Part shown: one piece after another, positions 7,950 to 15,832 of the stretch
How the letters are laid out: each line of letters opens with the position of its first letter
How positions within the stretch are numbered: the first letter of the stretch is position 1
IMG/VR virus record: IMGVR_UViG_3300024513_000031
Location: 1-48,036 of that record
Direction: 5' to 3' (one strand)
DNA from: a virus
Length of the DNA stretch: 48,036 nucleotides
Translations under genes and position numbers: made by a program
Notes under the pieces: model-generated
Database searches by the model: none
What the model was told of the DNA's origin: nothing
What the model saw: the letters and a program-made list of their open reading frames with translations, nothing else

Positions 7950-8836
7950 AAAATTATTTGGCTCCCATTAAAATCAAATTTAAAATTTATAGCTTCAAAA
8001 TCTTTTAGTAATTTTAAGTTTGTATTTTCTGCATCTTCTTTTGAATATATAATTCCATAACATAAGTTATCACTTAAATCAAATGATTCAAGTTTAGAAA
8101 ACATGCATTTATTAATAAACTCGATTGAGTTTTGACCAGTACATTTTAAATGTTTTATCTTAAAATTGTTTTTTACAATGTTTAAAAATCTATCAATATT
8201 AAATGACAAAAGGCTTTCTAAACCATCTTCTGCATATCTTAATATTGTCCATTTTTCTTTTTCGTTTAGTTCTATATTGTCTTGATTGTTTTCAGTTAAC
8301 AAATAAATAAATATTCTTTTTTGTAAAAAATGTATTTGTTCATTTGTTATTTTTAAAGGACTGTATGAAATATCATTGTTTTTATTTAATTTTGCAAAAG
8401 AAATTCCGCCGAAACAAGAAGCATATATTTTTGAATATGAACACTTATCTTTAAAAAGAGTCATTGCTATTTCTTGCGAAAAACTAATTAATTTAACATT
8501 GCTGCAATATATAGACTTTAAACTAAAAATGCTTTTAACTAAACCAAAAATCAAAGCATATTTATGTTCGTTGTTATCAGGAAGATCAGAAAAGAAATCT
8601 ATTTTTATATCAGAACAATTTATTTTATTTTTTTCAAAGTGCTTAAATACTAATTCAACAATTTCATTATCTACAGTTTCTTTTTTTTCAAATTTATTTT
8701 TTATTCTAGCTATTACATAAACATATTTATTTATACAAAAATTTAATATTAAACCATAGTTTTGTGAGAACCATGATACTAAATCAGTTCCGTTTCCAAG
8801 CAACGAAAATGAAATAGGCGTTTTAGTTATTATCAT
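7946..8836 (-). CDS. GHMP kinase-like protein (heptose-7-phosphate kinase type, degenerate)
   Basis: 296 aa. The first 45 residues (MIITKTPISFSLLGNGTDL, then CINKYVYVIA) match the start of GHMP sugar kinases of the D-glycero-D-manno-heptose 7-phosphate kinase type, which open with R/KTPLRISFAGGGTDL and an 'IDKYIYV' strand. The ATP-loop that normally reads PxGxGLGSSA is replaced here by DLPDNNEHKYALIFG, without the Gly/Ser run. Phosphoryl transfer may therefore be weak or lost. The C terminus ends in an alpha/beta region typical of the family. It overlaps the upstream GT by 14 bases. Together with the nucleotidyltransferase at 10515 it suggests making an activated sugar; the exact sugar is inferred. 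Confidence 0.6.
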   Translation of the reverse strand: MIITKTPISFSLLGNGTDLVSWFSQNYGLILNFCINKYVYVIARIKNKFEKKETVDNEIVELVFKHFEKNKINCSDIKIDFFSDLPDNNEHKYALIFGLVKSIFSLKSIYCSNVKLISFSQEIAMTLFKDKCSYSKIYASCFGGISFAKLNKNNDISYSPLKITNEQIHFLQKRIFIYLLTENNQDNIELNEKEKWTILRYAEDGLESLLSFNIDRFLNIVKNNFKIKHLKCTGQNSIEFINKCMFSKLESFDLSDNLCYGIIYSKEDAENTNLKLLKDFEAINFKFDFNGSQIIL

Positions 8837-9518
8837 AAATATTACTTGATATTTCTATTTTTTCTTTTAATGTTTCAAATTTTTCTTTGTGAATAGTAGG
8901 TTCCTCATCGCAGACTTTATCTAATGAACAAAATGCATAATTATCGCTTACAAAGCTATAATCATTAGTCCAATAGTTGTCTTTTTTTACAGATCCAAAA
9001 ATAGGTCTTTTGTATTTAAGATAGTCTTTTGTTTGTATGGGATTAGATTTATATGTATCTAATATTTCTTTTGGAAAGAATATTCCATGTAAATCAATTT
9101 TATCTTCTAAGGCAGGATCAATTCCATAAACATCAATCAAATTCCATTTAGACGATTGATTTTCATATAAAATTTCTAATGTATTTTGTATTGGTATAGT
9201 AGATCCAGATATTTTTATTATTTTATCAAAAACACAATTTTCAAAACCTATTTTTTCTGAATAAGAATGAAAATTATATAGTTTATTAAAATTGTTTTTT
9301 TCTAAAGATTGATAGTGCGGTCTTACTATCTTCCAGAAATAATTAATTCTAAAAGCTTGAACTTCTTCAAAAATATCACATGTATTATCGTCTACTATTA
9401 CAACTTCAAAGCTCTCATTTTTTTCTAAAAGTTTTTTAGTAAATCTGGCTATGTGATAAAGAGATCTTTTTAAATTTTTTTTACTATTGTCTGGTATTAG
9501 CAAAAAAGAAGTTGTCAT
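8823..9518 (-). CDS. Glycosyltransferase-like protein (GT-A/GT2 type)
   Basis: 231 aa. The N terminus MTTSFLLIPDNSKKNLKRSL followed by FEVVIVDDNTCD fits the first two strands of a GT2 domain, with the acidic nucleotide-binding 'VDD' at residues 42-44. A middle strand FDKIIKISGSTIPI lies where the DxD motif is expected, but no clear DxD is present. The family call therefore rests on the N-terminal pattern and the neighbourhood. The C terminus has ENYW-like aromatic residues (NYWTNDYSFVSDNYAF). It abuts the next gene with a one-base overlap. Likely a sugar transferase with an unknown donor. Confidence 0.5.
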   Translation of the reverse strand: MTTSFLLIPDNSKKNLKRSLYHIARFTKKLLEKNESFEVVIVDDNTCDIFEEVQAFRINYFWKIVRPHYQSLEKNNFNKLYNFHSYSEKIGFENCVFDKIIKISGSTIPIQNTLEILYENQSSKWNLIDVYGIDPALEDKIDLHGIFFPKEILDTYKSNPIQTKDYLKYKRPIFGSVKKDNYWTNDYSFVSDNYAFCSLDKVCDEEPTIHKEKFETLKEKIEISSNIYDNN

Positions 9519-10531
9519 TAAAGAACTCCTTTGCTTAATAAATTTTCATTTATTTTATTTTCATAGTTTTCAAAATTTATATTTTTTAAAACACGAATTA
9601 ATCTATGGTGATATGTATGATTGTTATAAATATGTTTCTTTATTGCGTTACAACTATCTTTATATTGATCAATATTTTTTAAAACCTCTAAGACTTTATT
9701 TAAATAATTTTCTTGATTATCTGCATATATACCAATGTCATTAAAAATAAAATCAGTATCTGTATTTTTTTGCATGACGGTTATTCCATTGCAAGAAAAC
9801 ACATCAAATAAAAATTGAGGTATTCCAAAACCATATTCATAATTGTGTTTTTGATAAATTGTTGGACATACCTTTGCAGAGGCAATAACATCTTTTATTT
9901 CTTTGTTATCGACAAAGCCAAGATAATTAAATAATTGACATTTATTTTTTCCAAAAATCTTTATTGATAGTTCTTTATTTTTGAGCAAATTAAAAAATAC
10001 GCTTTCAAATTCTTTAGATTTATAATTTGTGTAATTACCTACATATGATAAATCTGATATGAATTTTTCTTGTATAATAGGATTAAAACAAAGATAAATA
10101 TCGCAAGCAGATGCAAAATCAAGGGTGTTAATTCCTAAATCTAGCCATTTACTCGAACATAAACTTAATGTTTTTTCTGTACAGTTTTGTAATAGTACAT
10201 CTGGCTTGCCAGTTTGTTCCATCAACTCTTTAATATTTGTGTATTCTTCTTCTGTACAAAAATTTTTATTACTAATCCCATCCAATGTATAAGAACCGAG
10301 CAATATAACTTTTGTATTATTATATTTTTTTAAACATTTTATAATTGATTTATTAATACTTGAAGTGCAACTTATAAATAAATCAGGTTCTCTTTCATAA
10401 AATGCATCAAATGCCGATTTTTGATTGTTATCCCAAAAAACAAATTCATCTCCTATATCAGAAAATATTTTTCCAATAGCTGAGAGTTTTCTATATTGCT
10501 TTCCGTTTTCTTGCTTACAAAGTATTTTCAT
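9518..10531 (-). CDS. GT-B glycosyltransferase, CgeB-like
   Basis: 337 aa. It reads MKILCKQENGKQYRKLSAIG and then alternates strands and helices of a GT-B fold. The C-terminal donor domain has IFGKN, LGFVDNKEIKDVIASAKVC and GFGIPQFLFDVFSCNGITVM, the acidic/aromatic region where group 1 transferases bind the nucleotide-sugar. The end HTYHHRLIRVLKNI is the typical tail of CgeB-like (Glyco_trans_1_2) proteins. It would transfer a sugar from an NDP donor. It shares a 17-base overlap with the nucleotidyltransferase upstream and one base with the GT downstream, so all three are probably co-translated. Confidence 0.7.
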   Translation of the reverse strand: MKILCKQENGKQYRKLSAIGKIFSDIGDEFVFWDNNQKSAFDAFYEREPDLFISCTSSINKSIIKCLKKYNNTKVILLGSYTLDGISNKNFCTEEEYTNIKELMEQTGKPDVLLQNCTEKTLSLCSSKWLDLGINTLDFASACDIYLCFNPIIQEKFISDLSYVGNYTNYKSKEFESVFFNLLKNKELSIKIFGKNKCQLFNYLGFVDNKEIKDVIASAKVCPTIYQKHNYEYGFGIPQFLFDVFSCNGITVMQKNTDTDFIFNDIGIYADNQENYLNKVLEVLKNIDQYKDSCNAIKKHIYNNHTYHHRLIRVLKNINFENYENKINENLLSKGVL

Positions 10532-11195
10532 TTTTTTTCACAAACTTCTTTGCTTTTGTTATGTCTAAATATGTATCTATTTCTACTATTTCTTCAATAA
10601 ACTTTACTTTTAACTTAACTCCAAAATCTATCATTCTATTCAATATTTCAAAACCAAACCACTTGTCAGTTTTTACATCGCTAGAGATTCTTAAAAAAAT
10701 GTTTTTATCTTTTTCTTTTAAAAAAACTATGTGCGCCCACTTTGGACATATTCCATAACTAAAATGTTCAGCATATCCATCTATAACATTAACTCCTACT
10801 TCAGAAGTTCTTTTGCTGTTCTTTTCAACAAGAATAAAGCTTTCCGAAAAATCAAAATTACTAAAAATAGATTTATTAAAAACAATATCGCCATAAATAA
10901 TTAAACAGTCTTTGCTTACAGAATTTGATATTCCAATATTTATTGATTTGGAAACATTTGTATTTTGAAAATCTTTATTAACTATAACTTTTGGATCGTT
11001 ATTTTGAAATAATAACTTTTCTTTTTGAAATCCTAAAACTACAATTGTTTCTGTTTTTCCAAAACTTTTTTTAATTATTGATAATATTCTTGTGATTACA
11101 GTATTTTTTTCATCTATTTTAATATTTGCTTTTGGCCCATGAGACTTCATGCGCTTTCCAATTCCGGCAGCTGGAATGATAATGCACATATCCAT
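10515..11195 (-). CDS. Sugar/alcohol-phosphate nucleotidyltransferase
   Basis: 226 aa. The start CIIIPAAGIGKRMKSHGPKA is the NTP-binding signature of nucleotidyltransferases (GxGxRM followed by PK). A second motif LIIYGDIVFNKSIF carries the metal-binding Asp in the usual 'xxGDxxF/L' place, and the C-terminal EEIVEIDTYLDI fits the second metal Asp region. The family makes NDP-sugars or CDP-alcohols from a phosphate and an NTP. Next to a heptose-kinase-like GHMP protein it may make an NDP-heptose, but its sequence equally fits MobA-like or choline-phosphate cytidylyltransferase types. The start shares one base with the stop of the gene upstream. Confidence 0.72.
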   Translation of the reverse strand: MDMCIIIPAAGIGKRMKSHGPKANIKIDEKNTVITRILSIIKKSFGKTETIVVLGFQKEKLLFQNNDPKVIVNKDFQNTNVSKSINIGISNSVSKDCLIIYGDIVFNKSIFSNFDFSESFILVEKNSKRTSEVGVNVIDGYAEHFSYGICPKWAHIVFLKEKDKNIFLRISSDVKTDKWFGFEILNRMIDFGVKLKVKFIEEIVEIDTYLDITKAKKFVKKNENTL

Positions 11196-11845
11196 TATTG
11201 CTTCACCAAATAAAGTTTTTCTGTAAATCTATGGCAAAGAAAGTTATCTCCTATAATTGATAACGGAGTTCTTTCTTTTTGAAAAAGATTATAAGGTTTA
11301 ATGCTTTCTATAACTAAACGATTTGTAAAAAAATTGCATTCATTTGATTCTTCATCTGAAGAAAATGATTTTTTATAATTAGTAAATTTATAACCATTTT
11401 TTGATAATTCTTCATTGTTTGAATAACACGATCCAACTATATAACTGCCATTATTTAAAATGGACGATGCCTTTTTTAAAAAATCTGGATAAAAAATAAC
11501 ATTTGGTTCAAAAAAACCACAAATATCATATTTATTTAAATATGTATACATAATATAATTTTTAACAGCATTTTTTTTATTGTCACACATTTTAATAAGT
11601 ATTAGTTTAATATTATTAAAAATACCTTTTGTTAGAACAAACCCTTCTTCAGTTTCTTCTATTTCAATATTTCCCATTAGATCAATAATGTTATCATCAA
11701 CATCAGATGAAATATCTGTATCTATTAAATATAGATCTGTTTTTTTATTAGATGCCAATGATAAACTTTGTATAAAATCTTTTATAAAAGCATATCGTTG
11801 TTCTAAACAGACAAGTATTCCTATGCTTGTTTCATCGAAGGACAT
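11195..11845 (-). CDS. GT2-like glycosyltransferase
   Basis: 216 aa. SIGILVCLEQRYAFIKDFIQ is a GT2-type opening strand and helix. It is followed by TDLYLIDTDISSD, and by YDICGFFEPNVIFYPDFLKK, which is the 'D/ExN-xxxxPDFL' segment that in GT-A enzymes holds the metal motif and its following helix. The C terminus IIGDNFLCHRF matches the late acidic/His region. A glycosyltransferase is well supported by pattern, but donor and acceptor are not known. It overlaps the upstream gene by 25 bases and the downstream one by one base. Confidence 0.6.
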   Translation of the reverse strand: MSFDETSIGILVCLEQRYAFIKDFIQSLSLASNKKTDLYLIDTDISSDVDDNIIDLMGNIEIEETEEGFVLTKGIFNNIKLILIKMCDNKKNAVKNYIMYTYLNKYDICGFFEPNVIFYPDFLKKASSILNNGSYIVGSCYSNNEELSKNGYKFTNYKKSFSSDEESNECNFFTNRLVIESIKPYNLFQKERTPLSIIGDNFLCHRFTEKLYLVKQ

Positions 11846-12651
11846 ATATCTTTAATATCCTGCACTAAGTGTGTTAAATTTTGATCTTTAGCAAGGAAAT
11901 CTATTTTATCTGAAATAAAAGAAAATTTGATATTGTTTTCTTCGTTTATGGCATCTTTGTTACCGCCAAATATATTAAAGCATTTATTTTGAAATAATGC
12001 TCCATTGTCTTTCTCTGCTTTTAAGAATATAAAACGATTTAATTTTTCATTAATGCTAAAATCAATAGATTGAACATAATCAATAGGTATTTCAAAACCG
12101 CTAAAAAATACAGCAGAGAAAACGGACTTAGATTTTTCAACTATTTCATCTATGCCATCTTTATATGAAAATTCATCATGTACCATTTGTTTTACAAACC
12201 ATTTAACATTACATTCAATTGGTTTGATGGCGTTCATTAATGCCCCTATTTTTATTGGGCATTTCTTTTCTAAAATAAAATGTATACACTCAAATTGAGT
12301 GTTTTGATTTAAAGCAGATTTAAATGTTTTAATTACATCATCTATGTTATTAGACTCTTCTTTTAAAATGATTAAACATGTAATTCTTGTTGTTATATCT
12401 TTTCTAACTTTTTGTATTTTTTGTTCTAATGTTAGATCTTTTCCCCAAGGATCTCTCCTAATAGCCATGCACAATCTATTCTTAATTACATAAAATTTAT
12501 CTGTTTCATCTTCAGCTTCAATAATTTCACACCCAGCATTTTTAAACTTTTCTAAATTTCCGTATTTGCATCCAGTCTGGGTATTTCCATATTTATCAGA
12601 AAATACACAATACTTACAAGCTGTGTCCATAAACTTATCATTTTCGCTCAA
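11821..12651 (-). CDS. Cys-rich module fused to a GT-A-like domain
   Basis: 276 aa. Residues 1-65 form a separate Cys module: Cys12, Cys15, Cys28, Cys41 and Cys61 (CKYCVFSDKYGNTQTGC, then FYVIKNRLCMAIRR). This could bind zinc or an Fe-S cluster. From about residue 85 there is a GT2-like domain (TTRITCLIILKEESNNIDDV, followed by IHFILEKK) and a middle segment SAVFFSGFEIPIDYVQSID in the DxD place, though without a clear DxD. Such Cys-headed proteins are unusual for free-standing glycosyltransferases. The function of the head (substrate recruitment, redox or structure) is not visible. It has a 4-base overlap with the methyltransferase-like gene upstream. Confidence 0.5.
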   Translation of the reverse strand: MSENDKFMDTACKYCVFSDKYGNTQTGCKYGNLEKFKNAGCEIIEAEDETDKFYVIKNRLCMAIRRDPWGKDLTLEQKIQKVRKDITTRITCLIILKEESNNIDDVIKTFKSALNQNTQFECIHFILEKKCPIKIGALMNAIKPIECNVKWFVKQMVHDEFSYKDGIDEIVEKSKSVFSAVFFSGFEIPIDYVQSIDFSINEKLNRFIFLKAEKDNGALFQNKCFNIFGGNKDAINEENNIKFSFISDKIDFLAKDQNLTHLVQDIKDICPSMKQA

Positions 12652-13127
12652 GGTCTTTCTCCTTCTATAACAACATAATGCTCAATAAATTTAATGTTTT
12701 TAATACTTAATCCAAGATTGTTGAATTTTTCTTTTATAGAATCAATAGTTAAACAAGCTTTCTTAACATCCCATCCTTCTATACATTTTCCATAAATAAT
12801 TTCTTGGGCTTTTCCGTATTCGATTTGCCCTGTATATATTCTTCTTGCAACAGAAACTATATCTGTAAAGCCAATTTTTAATAATCCTTTGTGAGCAAGT
12901 TTAGAAATCCATTGTGTTAATACAGAATCAATTTTATTATATGAAACATAGTCAATAACATTCATGGCAATTATTTCTTCTGCTTCATTATCTTCTAAGT
13001 GTTGTTCTAAAATAGTTGGATTGCCTTCAACTATTAATGGATAGTCTTCTTTTGTTGCGGTAGGATCAATATTTAAATATCCATTTTTAGCTAAATGTTT
13101 TTGATTTATCAAAAGATTTACTTTCAT
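12648..13127 (-). CDS. Methyltransferase-like protein lacking the SAM loop
   Basis: 159 aa from ATG 13127, which overlaps the upstream stop as ATGA; an ATG at 13139 is less likely. The order of elements follows a small class I methyltransferase of the type that uses phrases like 'WxNxDi', 'eii/aMhVleH' and 'LkpGGxLxI'. Here they are GYLNIDPTATKED, EEIIAMNVIDYVSYNKID and KLAHKGLLKIGFTDI. The glycine-rich SAM-binding loop that should precede them is absent (KVNLLINQKHLAKN instead), and the usual His in the 'H' helix is missing. Either it is inactive or it uses another cofactor. It lies in a glycosyltransferase operon, so sugar or lipid modification is plausible. Confidence 0.5.
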   Translation of the reverse strand: MKVNLLINQKHLAKNGYLNIDPTATKEDYPLIVEGNPTILEQHLEDNEAEEIIAMNVIDYVSYNKIDSVLTQWISKLAHKGLLKIGFTDIVSVARRIYTGQIEYGKAQEIIYGKCIEGWDVKKACLTIDSIKEKFNNLGLSIKNIKFIEHYVVIEGERP

Positions 13128-13957
13128 ATGTTTTCCCACCAGTTCTTTTTAATTTCATTTTTAAATAAGATATCCCAACTATTTAAATAATTATCAAAAG
13201 AAAACTTATTAACAATAGTAGATCTTGCATTATTACAAATAGCCATTAAATGTTCTTTAGAAGATATTACTTTTTCACATATAGTTTTCATTTGTTTAAA
13301 ATCTTCGCATAAAAATCCATTTTCTCCATGAATAATAATTTTTTCATTTTCTTTTGTTTTAAACGCAATTGGACAACAAGCCGAAGACATTGCTTCTAAC
13401 ATAGATAATGACATTTTTTCATTTTTAGAAAAATTTAAATAAACAATGCCTGTCTTATATATATTTAAAAGATCTTTAAAATTTCTTCTATTTTTATTAT
13501 CTAGCATAAGAAAATTTAAATTTGATGTTACATAATTGATCTCATTATGATTTACTTCTGATTTTCCATTTATATAGAAAAAAAGATTTGTTTTTTTAGA
13601 GTCTGGTATAAACAGATTTGTATCTATAGACAAGTCATTTAAAAACTTAGTATTTTGTATTCCTAAATAAAAAGATAAATAATCATTCATTCCAGTAAAA
13701 CTTAAAAATAAATCAAATGCATATTCATTTAAACTATAAAAACATTCTTCGTAATTTTGTAAAAGGTATATGTTGTCTGGTTTGTTTCTAAAATCTTTGT
13801 TCCAAGGTTCTTTGTTTTTTCTTGGTAATACATAAAAATTGTGATTCGTTTTTGCTAAATCAAACAATATTCTTTCATCATATAATTCAGTCAATATATT
13901 AAGAGTTTGTTTGTTCTCTCTTAATTTCCAAACTATAGCATTAATTTGATTAGGCAT
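13124..13957 (-). CDS. GT4/group 1 glycosyltransferase (GT-B fold)
   Basis: 277 aa. The C-terminal donor domain is recognisable: TGIVYLNFSKNEKMSLSMLE followed by AMSSACCPIAF and IIIHGENGFLCEDF. This corresponds to the EX7E region (Glu before 'MSLSMLEAMS') and the 'G.NG.L' loop of group 1 transferases. The N-terminal acceptor domain is reduced, and the whole chain is about 100 residues shorter than typical GT4 enzymes. The start has a strong ribosome site (GGCGGAGAT ahead of ATG 13957). It is the first gene after a 55-base gap with a small hairpin, so a new transcription unit may start here. Confidence 0.72.
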   Translation of the reverse strand: MPNQINAIVWKLRENKQTLNILTELYDERILFDLAKTNHNFYVLPRKNKEPWNKDFRNKPDNIYLLQNYEECFYSLNEYAFDLFLSFTGMNDYLSFYLGIQNTKFLNDLSIDTNLFIPDSKKTNLFFYINGKSEVNHNEINYVTSNLNFLMLDNKNRRNFKDLLNIYKTGIVYLNFSKNEKMSLSMLEAMSSACCPIAFKTKENEKIIIHGENGFLCEDFKQMKTICEKVISSKEHLMAICNNARSTIVNKFSFDNYLNSWDILFKNEIKKNWWENI

Positions 13958-14012
13958 AACATCTCCGCCACAATAGTTTTAATATTGTAGCAAGTGTCTT
14001 ACCTAAATCAAA
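13958..14012 (-). promoter_or_regulatory. Intergenic gap with small hairpin before a GT operon
   Basis: 55 bases without a gene, between PhoH and a GT4 gene. A perfect 6-bp inverted repeat, ACAATA (13970-13975) and TATTGT (13983-13988) around a 7-base loop, lies just upstream of the GGCGGAGAT ribosome site of the downstream gene. No T-run follows, so it is not a standard terminator. It could be an operator or a translational hairpin. No convincing -10/-35 pair was seen. Confidence 0.25.
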
Positions 14013-14747
14013 TCATTCTCCAATTTTTTCTATGATATATCTTACTAAGCCATGTCTTTGAACATCTTCCGATGTTAAAAAAACTTTTGAAATTTCTGGA
14101 TGATCTAATTTTTTTATTATCCAATCTAAAGGATTTCCGTCATTGTGTGGCAAATCACTTTGGCTTTTATCGCCACAAACAATCATTTTTGAATTTAAAC
14201 CCAATCTAGTTAAAAACATCTTTACTTGTTTTTTAGTAGCATTTTGTGCTTCATCTAATATTATAAAAGAGTTATGGAAAGTTCTTCCTCTCATAGTCTC
14301 TAGTGGACAAACTTCTATTGCTCCAGACTCTTTTAATTTTTTAATTTCGTTTTTACTTATAAAATCAGAAAATGAGTCAAAAATAGGAACCATAAAAGGA
14401 TCTGTTTTTTGCTCAATATCTCCTGGCAAATAACCTAATCCATCGCCACATTCAACTATAGGTCTACTGACAATAATTTTATCTGTTTTACCGTCTAATA
14501 AATAACCGATGGCTACACCACAAGACAAATAGCTTTTCCCAGTTCCAGCTGGGCCTGTACAAATTGTAAGAGTCGATTGATTTATAGCATCAAAAAATAT
14601 GCTTTGATTTGGTGTTTTAGGCTTTATTCTTTTTTTATTTGTTACATCCTTATTTCTTTCTTCTTTCCAATTTTCTTCTTTTTGTTTATCCTTTTCCTCT
14701 TGATTTACAAAGTCTTTCCACTTAACGATTTTCTTTCTATTGCCCAT
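14013..14747 (-). CDS. phoH: PhoH-like ATPase
   Basis: 244 aa. Walker A GPAGTGKS at residues 65-72, Walker B FIILDEAQN near residue 165, and the PhoH motifs VSRPIVECGDGLGYLPGD and VCGDKSQSD are all present. The N-terminal 45 residues are a highly charged Lys/Glu stretch. PhoH is a phosphate-starvation-linked P-loop ATPase common in phages, some members of which are linked to RNA helicase or nuclease partners; its phage role is unsettled. It overlaps the upstream GT gene by 43 bases and sits inside the glycosyltransferase cluster rather than with replication genes. Confidence 0.93.
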   Translation of the reverse strand: MGNRKKIVKWKDFVNQEEKDKQKEENWKEERNKDVTNKKRIKPKTPNQSIFFDAINQSTLTICTGPAGTGKSYLSCGVAIGYLLDGKTDKIIVSRPIVECGDGLGYLPGDIEQKTDPFMVPIFDSFSDFISKNEIKKLKESGAIEVCPLETMRGRTFHNSFIILDEAQNATKKQVKMFLTRLGLNSKMIVCGDKSQSDLPHNDGNPLDWIIKKLDHPEISKVFLTSEDVQRHGLVRYIIEKIGE

Positions 14748-15832
14748 TTTATATTCTCTGCAAGTATTTTGCCGATTTCGGCATGGGAAAATGAAAAAGA
14801 CTTATTTATACCGTTTTCTGACTTTTTTAGTCTGTCGTTTTCATTTGTGTAAGCCTCTCTCATAAATTTTCTGGTTTTTGATATATCTAGTTGCCACCAG
14901 ATTTCATCCCCACGCCATATGTCGTGTCTATCCTTAATCATATCAAATACTTGTGATTCAATGACGGGTATCATCCAACCACAACTATCATCCATATAAT
15001 CTAAATACCCCGAAGAGGCTGGTACAATTGGGGTTTTTCCAAAACACATAGCTTCAAATGCTGGTATTGACCAAGCTTCACCATGAGATGTTTGTACAAA
15101 ACAATCTGAGTTATAGTGTATTGAACATATTTCTTCTTCTGAAAGTCTTGTGTTTATTAAAGCTACTTCTGGTAAATAATTAATTTTTAAAGATGTTGCT
15201 ATTTTATCGCAAAAAGAGAAGAATTCTTCTTGAGAACAATTAGTTTTAACTAATAAGCAAACATTTTCATCTTTAGAAAATTCTAAAAAATAAGACATTA
15301 ATAAGGAAGCAAAGTTTTTTCTACGATTAAACTCACTTATAGTATAAAAAATAAACTTATTATTATTCTTAATTGGTTCCATAAATTTGGGAATTTTATA
15401 TGAAGTAAAATATTTATCCGTGTTTGTTGCATGAGGTACTATTTTTATATCGTTTTTAACACCGCTTTTTATACATGCATCATTCATTTGTTTATTAAAA
15501 ACAAATACAGAATCCATGCAATTTAAATTGTCTTGCCATCCAGAACCTTTAAAATTATCGGTTTCATACGCAAACATACCTATATTACAATAGCTAGAAA
15601 CATATTGCATATGATTTGGTAGTGTATGCTGAATAATTACATCAATATTATTAGGTTCTTTTTTTTCTATGTTTTCTATATCTTCTGGTATTTTTTCTAA
15701 GTTTCTTTTATCAAAAATCAATGGTCTACAAAAAGTATTTATACCAATAGTATTTAGGCTTCTAATATATTCAATAGCAGCTTTTGCATAACCAGTAGCG
15801 GATCTATAATCACTAATATACAGAACATTCAT
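14705..15832 (-). CDS. GT4/group 1 glycosyltransferase
   Basis: 375 aa, full length for the family. N-terminal strand MNVLYISDYRSATGYAKAA; middle KFIFYTISEFNRRKNFASLL (the linker and first donor-domain strand); then CFVQTSHGEAWSIPAFEA and MCFGKTPIVPASSG, the EX7E sugar-nucleotide motif. It is coupled to the preceding GT4 through an ATGA overlap, and its last 43 bases overlap the PhoH gene. It transfers a sugar from an NDP donor. Donor and acceptor are unknown; candidates are virion proteins, host envelope glycans or modified DNA. Confidence 0.85.
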   Translation of the reverse strand: MNVLYISDYRSATGYAKAAIEYIRSLNTIGINTFCRPLIFDKRNLEKIPEDIENIEKKEPNNIDVIIQHTLPNHMQYVSSYCNIGMFAYETDNFKGSGWQDNLNCMDSVFVFNKQMNDACIKSGVKNDIKIVPHATNTDKYFTSYKIPKFMEPIKNNNKFIFYTISEFNRRKNFASLLMSYFLEFSKDENVCLLVKTNCSQEEFFSFCDKIATSLKINYLPEVALINTRLSEEEICSIHYNSDCFVQTSHGEAWSIPAFEAMCFGKTPIVPASSGYLDYMDDSCGWMIPVIESQVFDMIKDRHDIWRGDEIWWQLDISKTRKFMREAYTNENDRLKKSENGINKSFSFSHAEIGKILAENIKWAIERKSLSGKTL

